NCBI GenBank assembly: GCA_001600175.1
Contig: BCJC01000002.1
Location: forward strand, 3,197,111-3,261,110
Direction of reading: 5' to 3'
Length of the DNA stretch: 64,000 nucleotides
Origin: Erythrobasidium yunnanense
Lineage: Eukaryota > Basidiomycota > Cystobasidiomycetes > Erythrobasidiales > Erythrobasidiaceae
The translations under genes and the position numbers were made by a program. Below are positions 1 to 12,012 of this stretch, piece by piece (position 1 is the stretch's first letter; every line of letters starts with the position of its first letter). Below the pieces are notes generated by a model, which was given only the letters and a program-made list of their open reading frames with translations, made no database searches and had not been told where the DNA came from.

Positions 1-77
1 ATGTCGATTCAGGTCCCTCAAAATAGGGGTCTGCCAAGATCCATCACATCGACTTCTGCACCTCTTACTCCCTGACC

Positions 78-1142
78 ATGCCTACAACTATGAAACTCGC
101 TGTGTTCAGTGCGAAGAGCTATGACCGCAAATTCCTTGATGCTGCTTTGGAAGCGAGCCCGCACTCCTTTTCCTCTCTGTCCATCATCTATCACGACCTC
201 GCACTTTCAACCGAGACAGTCGCTCTCGTCAAGGATGTGCAAGCAGTCTGCGCGTTCGTCAATGACACGCTCGACGGCCCCGTCCTGGAAGCTCTTCATG
301 ACGCTGGCGTCCGAGCAGTGTTGCTCCGCTGCGCAGGCTACAACAACGTCGACCTGAAGAAGGCAGAAGAACTTGGAATGTTCGTCGCAAATGTCCCTAG
401 ATATTCTCCCCAGGCCATCGCAGAGTTCGCTCTGGCGCTCGTCCAGACCTTGAACAGGAATACACATCGAGCTTACAACCGGACGCGCGAAGGGAACTTC
501 TCATTGGAAGGTCTGCTAGGCAAAACACTGCATGGCAAGACTGTTGGCGTGATAGGAACAGGAGCAATTGGGCTTAGCTTTGCGAGAATCATGAAGGGAA
601 TGGGATGTAGCGTCTATGCCTATGATCCGTATCAGACGGATGCGTTCAAGGAGTATGGACAATATTTGTCTTTGGAAGAACTTCTCCCCAAATGCGACAT
701 CATCTCCCTTCATTGTCCTTTGATGGATTCTACGAAACACATCATCAATCACGATACTCTGAAGCAAATGAAGAAGGGCGCCATCCTCGTCAACACATCT
801 CGGGGCGGTTTGCTCGACACAAAAGCCGTCATTGATTTTCTCAAAAGCAGGCATCTGGGAGGATTAGCGATCGATGTGTATGAGCAGGAGAGCGGACTGT
901 TCTACGACGATCATTCTGGGCATATCATCGATGATGATGTCTTCAGTCGCTTGATGACCTTCCCTAACGTCCTTGTCACTGGCCATCAAGGCTTCTTCAC
1001 CGAAGAAGCACTGCAAGAGATCGCAGAATGTACCCTGAGGAATCTAGCAGATTTTGCAGAGGGTAAGGAATGTAGGAATTCGTTGGTCAAGAGTAAAGAT
1101 AAGGATAAGGAGAACGATGAGCAGCCTGTCCGTAATGTCTGA
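78..1142 (+). CDS. D-2-hydroxyacid dehydrogenase (D-lactate dehydrogenase LdhA-like)
   Basis: Single-exon gene of 354 residues. It should reduce a 2-keto acid such as pyruvate to the D-hydroxy acid with NADH in the cytosol. The N-terminus MKLAVFSAKSYDRKF, starting at the second Met (position 90), matches the start of bacterial LdhA-type enzymes, so translation may begin at 78 or 90. The Rossmann motif GVIGTGAIG lies near residue 155, the conserved NTSRGGLLD segment near 237, the acidic GLAIDVYEQE segment near 260 and the catalytic-histidine region GHQGFF near 303. Length is normal for the family. The tail is Lys/Asp/Glu-rich. The substrate is inferred from family membership only; the family includes several 2-hydroxyacid dehydrogenases. 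Confidence 0.9.
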   Translation: MPTTMKLAVFSAKSYDRKFLDAALEASPHSFSSLSIIYHDLALSTETVALVKDVQAVCAFVNDTLDGPVLEALHDAGVRAVLLRCAGYNNVDLKKAEELGMFVANVPRYSPQAIAEFALALVQTLNRNTHRAYNRTREGNFSLEGLLGKTLHGKTVGVIGTGAIGLSFARIMKGMGCSVYAYDPYQTDAFKEYGQYLSLEELLPKCDIISLHCPLMDSTKHIINHDTLKQMKKGAILVNTSRGGLLDTKAVIDFLKSRHLGGLAIDVYEQESGLFYDDHSGHIIDDDVFSRLMTFPNVLVTGHQGFFTEEALQEIAECTLRNLADFAEGKECRNSLVKSKDKDKENDEQPVRNV

Positions 1143-1567
1143 TAGAGCCGCTGGCACGTGACGCCAGTCGCGCGTCTTCTGTAGGCGTTAAGCCAGGAAG
1201 TAGAGAGTGTCTGTAGCTGTCTTCTGTGAAACGCTAGCTGTCGTAGCCTGCTCCGAGAAAGTTGATGTACTTCCTGCCTCAGTCTGCATCTGACCAAGCT
1301 TTCTCTTCTCCATCTCGCCGATGGTTCGCGAGTGCCAGTTACGATGAGGGTGCAACTTCTTGCATGCTCCTCTGTGTCTACACACCCCTCGGCTCGGTCT
1401 TCCGCTTCCATGACATCGGCTGCCCTCTTCCCCCGCTGGTGCTGGTTGCAAGGGAACGAGCTGACCAGGCTACGCTGGAATCCTCTAGTGACTGAGAAAT
1501 GAAGCAATCCCTATCGGAGCAGCTTGGCTCTTGACCTTCCACTAACCATCTACCTACCTGGCATAAC
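1143..1567. other. Intergenic region upstream of the NADPH oxidase
   Basis: About 425 bases separate the dehydrogenase stop from the oxidase start. The short open frames on both strands here have no recognisable content. It presumably holds the 3' end of the first gene and the promoter and leader of the oxidase; I see no clear regulatory motif. Confidence 0.5.
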
Positions 1568-4093
1568 ATGACCAGACTGCCGTGGTGGAAGAGGGAACTG
1601 ACTGGACGCAGGCTCGTCTACAATGTCCTCTTCTACGGTGGACATGCTGGTATGTTTGCATACGGATGGTGGAAGCAGGTGTGTCGCAAGTATGGCCTGA
1701 TACGTTCATAAACTGACTGCTTGATTCAGGCCGCCGACCCAAAACTGGCGGGTCTGAACACGCTGGGCTATTCGGTGTGGTCTTCGAGAGGTGCATCTTT
1801 CGTCCACGGTCTTTGATAGATGCTAATGCGTTAGAACCCGCAGGAGCTGGACTCTGTCTCGGTATCGATGGCTTCCTGATCCTGCTGCCAGTGCTTCGCA
1901 ATCTGATTATGGTATGTACAATACGGCGATACTATGTCAACAGCATACTTACGGATCTTATCAGGTCATCCGGCCGCAACTTACATGTTTGCCGAAGTCG
2001 TCGGAGTCTAGCGACAATGCTGATGTCTGTCTGCAGGGCTTGCTCCGCTTGACGAGAACCTCTGGTATACAAACACTGTCTCCGTATGTGAGATATGAGG
2101 TTGACCTTTCTGCCAGGTTCCATCGACAAATCGCGTATTCAATCCTTTTCTTCACAATCGTTCATACCACAGCTCATTGTAAGCCATCTCACTTGAAAGA
2201 AAGATACCAAAGCTTACTCAGCTTGGTGCTTGCAGACGTCAATTTCATCAATGTCGAGCTGAGACAGCTTAGGCCGGGCACCGCTCTGGGTATTCATTAG
2301 TATGCTACATCAAGCGATGATTGTAAAACGAGCCTTTGGCTGAGATGTCTTCTTCTTGCAGTACACAACCTGGCGGGTTTACCGGACACATCATGCTCAT
2401 GATCATGGTTGCAATGTAAGCTTTCTTACGGCGCACGACTTTGTATATCGCTGACATGTATCTTGTCCAGGTACACTACAGCGTAAGCAAACTTGTTAGT
2501 CATCGTCGACAGTACGCATTCTGAGCGCTGTTCCTCCTCTAGACACTCCAAGATTCGCCATCAGTGCTTCGAGCTCTTCTGGTATACCCACCATCTCGCC
2601 TTCTTCTGGCTGATTGGACTGTACACACACGCCTCCGGCTGTTTCGTACGCGGTGGTCTGCCCGGCGAGCCCGTCCAATGCCTCGGCTACTTCACCAACC
2701 GCTTCACAATTGTCTCTGGTGTCTTATATTTCCTGGAACGGATCTTGCGAGAAGTGAGAGCTAGACAGGATACGAAGATCGTCGGTGTATTCATGCATCC
2801 GAGCGGAGCTATGGAGATCAGGTTTAGGAAGCCCAGCTTCAGATACAAGGCTGGCCAATGGCTCTTCTTGCAAGTTCCTGAAGTGTCGAAGTTCCAGTGG
2901 TGAGCAACATCCACTTTTCAGGCCGCGATGCAAGCTGAGTCTAGCATTACGACCAGGCATCCATTCACCATCTCTTCAGCACCTTCTGATCCCTATGTTA
3001 GCGTTCATATTCGACAAGCAGGCGACTTTACGAAAGAGCTCGGCGAACGCCTGGGCTGTACGAGCATCCTCGCTTCCCAACTCACGTCCGCTGCCAAGAA
3101 AGGTGTCGACGCAGAGAAACGCAAGACAGCTATTGGACAAGGAGATATTTCAGAAAATGCAGGATTTACCGACGTTACTGCTTTAGGTGGGAGCTTGCCG
3201 AGTCTTAGGATCGATGGACCTTTCGGAGCCCCAGCCGAGGATGTCTTCAATGCTGAAGTCGCGGTACTTATTGGCACTGGTATAGGTGAGCCGCTTTAGG
3301 CTCCAAGCGAAGAGCGTTGCTGAATGCCATATTCGATTATAGGAGTAACACCTTGGGCAAGCGTACTGAAACACATTGGATACATGGCTAGCCAGAACAA
3401 GCTTGGGACACTTCGCAAAGTCGAGTTCATTTGGAGTAAGCGGGACGCAATCCTTCGAAATAGCTTATCAGCTGACTTTGATTCTGCAACCAGTCAATCG
3501 AGACACCGGCGCTTTCGAGTGGTTTACTTCATTGCTGTGGGTCGAGATACCTTTGAACTCGAAGACACCATACTGAGTCGTACTACGTTCTTCATAGTAA
3601 GGAGCTCGAAAACACATTTACAGGCGATCTACTTCGCATCAACACCTACATTACCGCGAAGATGGAAGAAGATCAGATGTACAACATTGCTCTGAATGAT
3701 GTCGGCGCAGCATTCGATCCGCTTACCAAACTACGGTCCCGAACACACTTCGGTCGACCTGACTTCGCCAGCATCTTCAAGAGTATTCGAGAAGGTATCG
3801 AAGAGGGTTCTTATCTCTCTGGCACGGAAAGTAGTCTAAAAACTACAGTGTCTGTCTTCTATTGCGGACCGGGCGTGCTGGCCAAAGATCTCAAAGTCAA
3901 AGCTCTCGAAGCGAGGAGCAAGCAGGTTGACTTCAAGTTCTAGTACGTCGCATTCTCTCTGTTCAACTTGACAGGTTACTGACGATATCTTGCTGATATC
4001 ACAGCAAAGAGCATTGTAAGCTCGTTCTGCACTATGGTGAACGGGGCCGACTGACTGACTATTCCGAATTTTATCGCCTTCACTGTAGTCTAA
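1568..4093 (+). CDS. NADPH oxidase catalytic subunit (NoxA/gp91phox family)
   Basis: Many-exon gene for a superoxide-generating membrane flavocytochrome. Exon 1 (1568-1678) encodes [11 protein letters not shown] followed by the first membrane segment. Later exons carry the haem-binding helices (GHIML near 2390 and [10 protein letters not shown] near 2580), the FAD-binding HPFTISSAP (about 2958), the NADPH-binding [13 protein letters not shown], which spans an intron (about 3275-3375), and the C-terminal cysteine-containing FYCGPG (about 3857). The last codons are split over two short introns and end in KEHF at 4093, the C-terminus expected for NoxA-type enzymes. In fungi these enzymes act in hyphal and fruit-body differentiation and need a NoxR-type activator, which is not seen in this window. 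No break was seen in the frame when spliced. Confidence 0.93.
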
Positions 4094-4184
4094 GCATTGT
4101 CATACCTTCTAAGAACTGCTTGCAATATCGAAATCCTGCTCGAGACGTCTTCTACGTACTTCCGACTCTGTTGCTCCTTGCCTC

Positions 4185-5648
4185 TTGCCCACTCCTCCCT
4201 TGGCAATCGACATGCTTTCTTCGCGGCCGCACAATCTGCTGTTTGCGGACAAGGAGAATGCTCAGAGTCATGGCTATGCGCAGACGACTTCGCGCAAAGG
4301 AGCCAGCACCTACACTTCAGCGCAGGCAGCCGCGTATGCTGGAGCGAAGACGCCAGCAGTCAAGCAGTCAGCAGCGAGCAGTTTTGGCTTGAATGGATGC
4401 AAGACCATCATGAAGACCGGCAAGAAACAGCAGAATGGCGCATTCACGGTCGCGCTGGAGCCAGGAGCTAGGGTGCTGGGGGCGAAAGATGCGAACAACA
4501 GGCAGAAGACGGCCATGAAGGACAAGGGAAAGCAGAAGGAGGAGGATAACAGTGCAGAATGCAGAAAAATCCGTATGTTCAGCCAGATTCGCTCTGTTTT
4601 GAAGATGGCAGCTGACCGACCAGCTTCCAACAAACAGAGCCTACAATCCTGTTCAAAGACGCACTGAGCGGACAGAAGAAGAATGTACAAGCTACGAGTC
4701 CTCGTACCAACCAGTCTGCGCAAAAGATGCCCGCGAAAACACCTGCCAAGTCTGTTCGAAAGACGGTCCTCAAGACACCTGGCCCATCCATTCCCATTCT
4801 CGAAGATGACATGCCTGACATGTCCTTATACAAGACTCCTTCTCCTAATCAACTAAGTAGGCGGAGGAAAGGTATTATGCTTAGTCCTGTCCCATTCGAC
4901 TTTGGCCGGCCCATATCACTGCGAAGCGATTCTGTACCGGAGTCGATCGAGCAGATGGCAGCACCTACTCCTCAAGAGCTGCTTCAGATAGAGCTTGCTA
5001 AGATAGATGAGGATCAGGAGGTGGAATATGCCGGGCCGCGAGTCCTGCCTGAAGGTAAGCCTCGTATTCTATCCGCTGCAAAGGCAAGCTGATAACAGGT
5101 CTGTATCCATAGACATACCTTATGAACCGGACTTCGACATGCCCAACTACAAGGAAATGGATCTGGTCATTGCGTGCTTCTTCCCTGGCCGCTATTTGAA
5201 CATAGAATACGATAGTAAACCCAATCTAGCAGACCAGGCAGATCGCGCAGTCATACCGGAGCATATCGACGAGATTACAATCAGGGACTTCAGCGTACTT
5301 GACAGCGCGCCGCTATTCTCGGTTTCGAAAGCTCCGAAGGCATCATCTCGTTCACGGCCGACCAGCAAGCTTACGTCTGGTACGAGAGGCTCATCATATA
5401 CCCCGACAGCGTCTCTAGCCACATCGAGGACGTCTGCACCGACTTCAAGAATACTGCCGCCATCAAACAGCAGTGCAACTACCATTCCGTCTGGCCGCGG
5501 CAAGCTAGCATCAGGACGTGATACAGCACCAAATTCAGTACGATCATCCAGTACCGCCTCTAGTCGGGCTGCTCGGCCAGCACAGCGACCACAATCCGCT
5601 GAAGAGTTTGGAGACTTCCGCTTGGAGCCGCTGGAGTTCAGTCTGTAG
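4185..5648 (+). CDS. Securin-like KEN-box protein (probable separase inhibitor)
   Basis: Three exons: 4185-4572, about 4638-5054 and 5113-5648. Start may be 4185 or the downstream Met at 4212. The protein is hydrophilic and low in complexity. Near its N-terminus is a KEN box (FADKENAQ) followed by basic runs and ARVLGAKDANN, an imperfect destruction-box-like stretch; both fit an APC/C substrate. The middle has TPSPNQLSRRRKG, and an acidic segment across the second intron reads EVEYAGP then DIPYEPDFDMPNYKEMD, resembling the separase-binding region of fungal securins. The C-terminus is Ser/Thr-rich and ends LEPLEFSL. Known role of the family: binds separase until anaphase. Identity rests on the motif set, because securins diverge quickly; it could be another cell-cycle-regulated protein. 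Confidence 0.5.
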
Positions 5649-5971
5649 CCTGTCTCGTCTCCTTAAGATCTTCTTGTTCGCGCTTGTGTGCATCCGCCTT
5701 GTCTCCCGCATAGCCATGTAGCCTTTTCTGTTCTCCTTTGACGATCAATACGCAGTTTCCTGTTGATACTCTCTCACCTGTTGTTGATAGTCTCAGATAA
5801 TGTACTCGATCACCAGTATGCATCACTTATCATACAGTCGTCGAGCCTACTCTGCTGAGAAGGCAGTGCAGGGGCTTCAAGCCGATTGTCCAACGTGGTA
5901 GCGATTTTGGCAGCGACGTCCGATGCCAGCATATGTTCGCTATGCTGAACCACAACTAGCTTGATGCAGCT
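5649..5971. other. Intergenic region between securin-like and M50B-like genes
   Basis: About 320 bases with no supported gene. Both neighbours read rightward, so it holds the 3' end of one and the promoter of the other. Nothing further was recognised. Confidence 0.45.
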
Positions 5972-7286
5972 ATGGCTCCATCTTCAGGTCTTATATCGGA
6001 ACTTGGAGACTCGAGCTTCCATCGCTTAGCGACTCGAGATGTGGATTGGGAAGCTGTTCGACGGCGCTTAGAGGTATATCCAGAGGAACAGCGATTGACG
6101 ATGTACCTTCTTGGTGCTTTCACTGGGGTCGTAGCTGTACGTGGGTCCGATTCGTTGGTAGGCAAAAGAGCTAAGCATGCTGCAGATCATAAGCTTGTTG
6201 ACTCCGATCGTAAGTCGGCCACGTCCATTATGAAGTCGATGAAGCTCAACTGCGGATCACAGCAAGTACGACTCATGCTGGCGCCGTGGGTTCTGATGGA
6301 GACGCTCTTTGTAGGTCAATCCGCCATTCTTGGAGAGACTCGCTAAACTATCATTTTTAGCACGAGTTTGGGCATGTAAGGATCCTCAGTTGCGCCTACG
6401 AACCAGCTAAGCTTGTCAACAGGCCATAACATACATGCTCAGCGGGAAACGAGCCAAAGTTGCAATCACTGAAGATGGAGCAGGAGTGACATTCGCCTCA
6501 AGGGCGCCAGGAAGGTTTGCCGACTTCTTCATCACGAGCGCTGGGTATCTCACAGCAGGCGTTGCTGGGGCTGGTCTGGTCCTGGCGGGGTTCTCAATCA
6601 TAGCGGTGCGCGGCGGCGGAATCGGGTGATGGACTTGGTGCGTAGCTAATAGTTCAGAGCACAGAGCAAGATCGCGCACTTCGCAATTGTCTTCATTTGC
6701 GTTCTGGTCTTGTTCTTCGCTATGCGTGACAGGGTGCTCATTCCGGTGGTCCTATTCGCTATACTCAGTAGGAGGCCTTTCTACAAGTGCGTAGAAAGAT
6801 ACTTACTGAAGTATTGCAGTTCCCGTGCCGTTCTGGTTTCTCGAGCATGCGCGATACCTGCGGTTCTACATGCTATTTGTCGGTACAGCTGTATCCATCA
6901 GTAATCTCAGCTTTCTAGTGGCTAGTGAGTCACTTGTATCGGCTTAGGGAAGGTTGCTGAAGCTGTCTTGTGCGGTAGCTCAGGTGCTCAGGCCAGGTCC
7001 GAAATCAGATGCCATGGATATGCAGAAAGCTCGTTTCGGACCAGCACGAGTGAGTCGAGCGGCGGAATGAATGTTCTTACAGGTCTGACATGCGGGACAT
7101 AGATGTGGGGCGTCATATGGCTCCTTCTGTGTGCCGTCTTCTTGGCTGGGGGCATTCTGGGTGGAATAGCTTTGGTACGACCTGATCAGCAACTGCCAGT
7201 AGACTGAATGTCACTGACTACTTTGTTAGTTCCACCAGACGAAGGAGCAGCAGATACGAGCAGCCAAGATCTTGCTTCCTACCTAG
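5972..7286 (+). CDS. M50B-like membrane metallopeptidase
   Basis: Intron-dense gene of roughly ten exons. Exon 1 is 5972-6136, exon 2 is 6186-6209 (8 codons), exon 3 is 6263-6310 and exon 4 is 6361-6375. Exon 4 is only 15 nt and encodes HEFGH, the zinc-binding HExxH motif. The next exon begins AITYMLSGKR and continues ITEDGAGVTFASR, the Gly-rich follow-on typical of the M50B-like family. Several hydrophobic helices flank the motif and continue to the last exons (MWGVIWLLLCAVFLAGG). The stop is at 7284-7286. The family is a polytopic zinc protease related to site-2 protease; its substrate in fungi is not known to me. The start at 5972 gives a short soluble N-terminus before the first helix. 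Confidence 0.8.
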
Positions 7287-7402
7287 AATTGCGAATGGAA
7301 CGAGAGGTACAACAAGCACTCCAAGATGTACATATAGTACTTCTATACCTCAGGGAATATTGCGAAGGAGCTGCAAAGAAAGATCAGTAAGTCTTCGTCA
7401 AC

Positions 7403-10225
7403 TCAGTATGTCACGAGACTCACTTCAGCTCTATGTGCAGCAACTTGTCTATCCCAGGCATCCAAATATGCCTTGCCTGTCTGTTGAAACTTATCTACTT
7501 CCCGGTCGCACACCAGCTTCACCCACGCACTCAGCGGCATTTGTGCTTCTTCCGGTGACAATGGGCCTAGCTTCAAGGTGGGATGGAGAGCGAGCAGAGA
7601 TGGTGTGTTATGTGAGGAAGGCTCTGGCGTGGCATTCTCCGACTCAGTAAGAGAGGAGTTTGGCGTTTCATCATCCGCTATCGAAGAAGAAGCACGTTTT
7701 TCTGGGGAATCGAAAGTTGGCATAGGTTCTGCCAGCAAAGCATCGAGAGCTGATTGAGATCGGGAAGGGTGAATTTTGCTCGCTGTTGGACGACCAGAAG
7801 CGTGAACAAGAGGATGTGAAGGCGGTTCTGACGAATGTGTGAATGAATGTGGATTGCTAAAGACAGGTGCAGCGGCAGTTGGTTTGTGGCTGGTGTCTGG
7901 CTGAATGTATGGCGAGGAAGCCCGTTTGGGTAGGCTTTTCACCTTTCGAGCGGGAGGTGAAGGGTCTATAGAATTGCCTACAGGTGCAGCTATTGTACCT
8001 GTGACGTTGGGAGCAGGCTTCGCCAGTCTTTCGGATTCTTCCGTCTCTTGGACATCTTGAAGAGTAGAAAGACCGGTAGTCGCGGCCTCAATAGCGATAG
8101 ACTCGTCAGCCTTCGCTTTGCCATTCCTACTTCCCTTTCCCTTGTCCTGCACTGCTTGAGCAGTCTTTCGCTGCTGACTAGCATCCTCTTCCTCAGCTTC
8201 GACTTCGCTTTCAGGGATGCCGTCGTCACTTGGAGCAGCACTGCTTGCGAAGCTCATCACGCTACTTTGTGAGCCACTCCGCGCCCGAGTACTACGACGA
8301 CTTGGCTGAATGGACGATGTACTGGCCTTCTTGCTCTTCGACCTGCTCGAAGTAGATTGACTCGAAGCCTTCGTAGCTGCGCTAGCTGAAGCTTTGGATG
8401 AATGATAAGAGGTATTCGCCTTTGGAGTGGGTACATTCTCGTTGTCGTTGTCTGTAGCGCTCGCCTGTTCCTCCTCTTCTGTATGGGATTCTGCTACGGA
8501 TGCTGTTTCACTCATCGATACATCTTCGACGGTTGCTATGGAGGCGGTCCGCGAACGTGACCCAGCCTTTGTACCTTTGCGGGTTGCTGTCTTGCGAGCA
8601 GGGGCCTTAGACTTGCTCTTGGTTTTCGGCGGGTTTGCGTCTATAACGTCGGCTGATGCAACCGCCGGTTCTGATATGGCGGCCTTCCCAGTACCAGTCT
8701 TGGTCGCTCTCCTGGCTTTGCTTGGTACAGGAGCTATGTCCGGCTTCTCCTGCGTATCGCTTCCATGCGCCTCACTCTCGGCATCCGCTTCAGACTGGCT
8801 GGCGGTGGTTTGAGCAGCTTCATTCGCTTGCGAAGCTTTCAAACGTGTTTTGGCGGTCCTAGTAGACCGGACGGGCGCTACACCTCCAGTAGCCCGAGAA
8901 GCTCGAGTCGAACGTTTGATAGGAAGCTCTTCTGCTTCGGACTCTTCAGGAATAGGCCGTTGTGAGATACGCTGATCAGGATCTTCTGATTCGCTCTCGA
9001 TTATCGATGTTGTTTTGACAGTTGATGCTTTGCTTTTACGGGTCGCAGCGCCCTTGCCTTTGGCCGAGGTCTTTTGCTTTGAAGGCCCTGCCGCTTCATC
9101 TCCGACTTGCTGGATGACATCTTGAGATTCGGACTCTGCAAGCGATTCCTCCGTTGTAGTGCGCTTGACCCCTCTGCAACGCGCTGGTCAGGTCTAGAAG
9201 TCGTAATATACAGGAATGACAACTCACTTCTTCTTTCCTTTCGTAGCTTTACTAGGCACCTCTACTGATTCTACTGCCTCGGATACGGCCACACTCGCTC
9301 GTATTGCTTGCTTACGGCCTTTACCCTGTGAAACTGTGTAAGTTAGTCAGCGTGCAGGCGCGCAAGCTCGATTACGTGCCTTAGATTTGCTTGTTGTAGC
9401 CTTCGCTTGTGACGTGTAGAAGAAGCAGTCAGGGGCGCGTTTTCGGTGTTCGTAGCTATGTTGACAGTGATAAGCTAGGATCGGAGTGTGCGACAAGAGA
9501 CTCGACAACTTACTCTGGGTCATCTTCTGCTTCCCAACCATCTAACTCGGCAGGACAGTATAGACACGCGCAGATGTCGGCTGCTTCTTGCGTTGGACAG
9601 TTGAAGAAGCCAGCAGCGGCCAGCTGAATCTGCGGTCAGCGACAGTCCGGCATACTGCGTGCTAGGTAAGAAGCCTTACCCTATCACTTGTTGGATTCCA
9701 GCCTGGTATAGAGTCGAAGGTCCACCATCTGCCGAAAGTTCCTTTGCGCGCTTGCAGCATCCGTTCGCTCCCTGGATCTTCGCATGCTTTCTCTCCCAGT
9801 GTCTGATAGTCTCTCATAGCTTTCTTGACTATTGCGTACGGACATCGCGTCCCAGCGCGCGGTCCTTTCGTGATGTCGCGACAGTGCTCGTCCAAGGCAA
9901 CGTCCTCCTCCTCCCAGTCTTGCAGGCCGTTCTCGCAGTAGATACAGTTGACATTGTCAGACGCACTCCCAGATTGTGGATCATAGTAGTAGCCAGCATC
10001 TGCGAGCGTCGCTGGAGTCACGCCGTAAGTCGAAGGGTGCGGCCAGCTCGGGAGGTTCTTTGGCTGATTGCGCTTCCGCGGCGCAGTCTTGAAGCTGTCA
10101 AGACGTGCAGCATGCGTCTGCATCGTCGCTATATAGCGTTGTAGGTCGTTCCAGCTTTTCAGTCGGATGTCGCGAAAAGGGTAAACAAAGTCAAGAGCCG
10201 CGAAAACAGACGTGATCGGACTCAT
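7403..10225 (-). CDS. BIR1: BIR1/survivin-type protein, chromosomal passenger complex
   Basis: Exons read leftward: 10225-9680, 9623-9514, 9455 to about 9380, then a long remainder with an intron near 9220. Two BIR zinc-finger repeats occupy the N-terminal third. The first contains RLDSF, WPHPSTYG, AGYYYDP and CIYCENGLQDWE..DEHCRD. The second contains AAAGFFNCP, CACLYC and LDGWEAEDDP followed by YEHRKRAPDCFF. A very long disordered Ser/Thr/Ala/Lys-rich region follows. The C-terminus is ordered again (LSAWVKLVCDREVDKFQ), like the C-terminal segment of fungal Bir1/Cut17. Known role: scaffold that brings Aurora/INCENP to centromeres. The third intron has two possible layouts, a GC-AG form or a 42-nt form, and I could not decide between them. 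Confidence 0.92.
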
Positions 10226-10481
10226 CGGAGTGCACTTCTGTGAAGAATCGATACTGAATCATGAATGTTGCAGAAGGATGCTATCAAGACAATGTGTCAA
10301 GACTCCTGCCCACGACTGGGGAATACTTAGCCTTGTCTAAGTCCCTTCTTCTTAACCTCAAGCTGCCCAATGCGACTTAGAGCTTCTTGAGCCTTTCCTG
10401 AGGTTGCATCTAATCATTATGGTCGTATGCTACATTGCTGAATACAAGATTACGTAGAACTCTGCGCCTTTGCTATTGCGG

Positions 10482-12012
10482 TTAGCCACTGTCGAGAGCC
10501 CTCCAACGCGGAAGGCAGCTGTACCATCCGTCATTGTCTGCAATACAGGCAACACATATCAGCATTGCTCTTGAAGCGGGAACAGTTGACTTACCTATGT
10601 CGCGTGTCCATTCCTCCCAAGCCGGTGCATTGCACTTACAGCCCAGCGATGGATCCTGCGGTACATGCATGAACCAGTCATGCTTGTAGGCGACGTCCTC
10701 GAAACTAAAGAAGAAAGGTCAACCTCGTCGACGTACAAGCACAGATCGACTCGACTCACTAGTGCACTCTGTCGAACCCAGCAAGCAGACCCAATGCCAG
10801 ACTTCTTATCGGTGCATCACCCCATCGTTCGTAATAGAAACCTCCGCTTGCATCAAGATGGTTGAACAGAGACTGATACTCTGCACTTCGGAAGAACCGC
10901 AGATCACCAAGCTCTCCGTTTGTCCAGAAGTGCTGTAAATCCGCAGAAATCAGTACGTCACGCCTGCATGTGTGCGATGTTCAGAGGTGGCAGCTCACAC
11001 ATAAATCTGCAGCAAGATGCGTAGTAAGCAAGACGCTCAGTAGGACCAGCAGCAAACTCACTATATTCCTCCCTGTTCTTGAAGTGATTCCCTTGCGTAC
11101 GCTCAACATCGGTGACGAAGAAGTCCCACAGTTCTTTTGGCTTCTCCCAGTCTGCAAGCTGGAGCTTCTTGCCAAAGCGATTTGCGGCCGTATTGTTTGC
11201 TACGACTTCACTTCGCCAGTCTAAGAGAGTATTAAAAAGAGTAGGAATAGTATTTGGTGTCTCTACGAGAGTAATAAACCATCCATAGACCTTGTTGTTT
11301 GTGGACATAAAGAGGAAGGGATCGTACTGCATTTCGCAGAAGTAGCGGACTGATGTGGCAGACTTTGAGCAATGCAGTATGCGAAAGATATGGTTCGCTC
11401 ACCTCCCGGCTCCAATCTCCAGTAGAAGTCATACTGCAGCATTAACGGATGTAGAGCGAAGAGGCCGCTGTAATATCGACACATGTGATGATAGCCTTCC
11501 CTGTCGCCGTACTGAATGCCATCCTCCTTCATACGCTTGAAGCCTTCGCGAGCTCGATCCTTGTCAATCCAGTCCGGTATCGACCAATGTTCCTGCGGTA
11601 TCACCCCAAATTCGACGACCGCATCTTTGGGAAGCGTGTCTTTTACGCCGTCTATGAAAGCTTTACTCAAGCCAGCTTCGTTGAGAAAGACATAAGGGTA
11701 GCGAAACCTGGCATTGAAGCTTTGCTCGAAATTCTGAAGAGTTGGGATGAGTTGCTCGAGATCATCGTCGCGCGCAAGTAGAAGTATAGCAGCCTTCTCC
11801 CGCTTCGTTTGTGTGGTGAGCCAGCTGTCTTTGTAACCAGAATCCGCAGGGCAGCCTTGAACAGGTAGATCTCGTCTTTCTGGGACAGTGCTTCTTGCTC
11901 TCTTAAACTGCACGACATCTGACCATCGAGTGAAGAGGAAGAAGATGCTGCATAATGTCGAAACGAACAGCAGTAGACGTCGTGGACTGGCCAGGGCTCG
12001 TATGGACGGCAT
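10482..12012 (-). CDS. KRE2: KRE2/MNT1-family alpha-1,2-mannosyltransferase (GT15)
   Basis: Type II Golgi membrane enzyme that adds alpha-1,2-mannose from GDP-mannose to protein glycans. Residues about 12-28 form the signal anchor (LLLFVSTLCSIFFLF) after a basic start. The luminal domain has AAILLLARDDDLEQL, FRYPYVFLNE, HMCRYYSGLF and YDFYWRLEPG; the Glu in this last motif is the proposed catalytic residue of the family. Later exons carry DPFLFMSTNNKVYGW, the LWDFF and NHFKNREEYSEF segments, GGFYYERWGDAP and the Cys-bearing GCKCNAP. The last intron (about 10545-10600) has no stop and a length divisible by three, so reading through it would add residues; splicing gives a cleaner DNDGWYSCLPRW end. 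Confidence 0.93.

Noticed and set aside
7403-8842. The 479-residue Ser/Ala-rich frame as a separate gene
   Set aside because: The frame stays open upstream and joins through introns to the BIR repeats, and its C-terminus resembles the Bir1 end.
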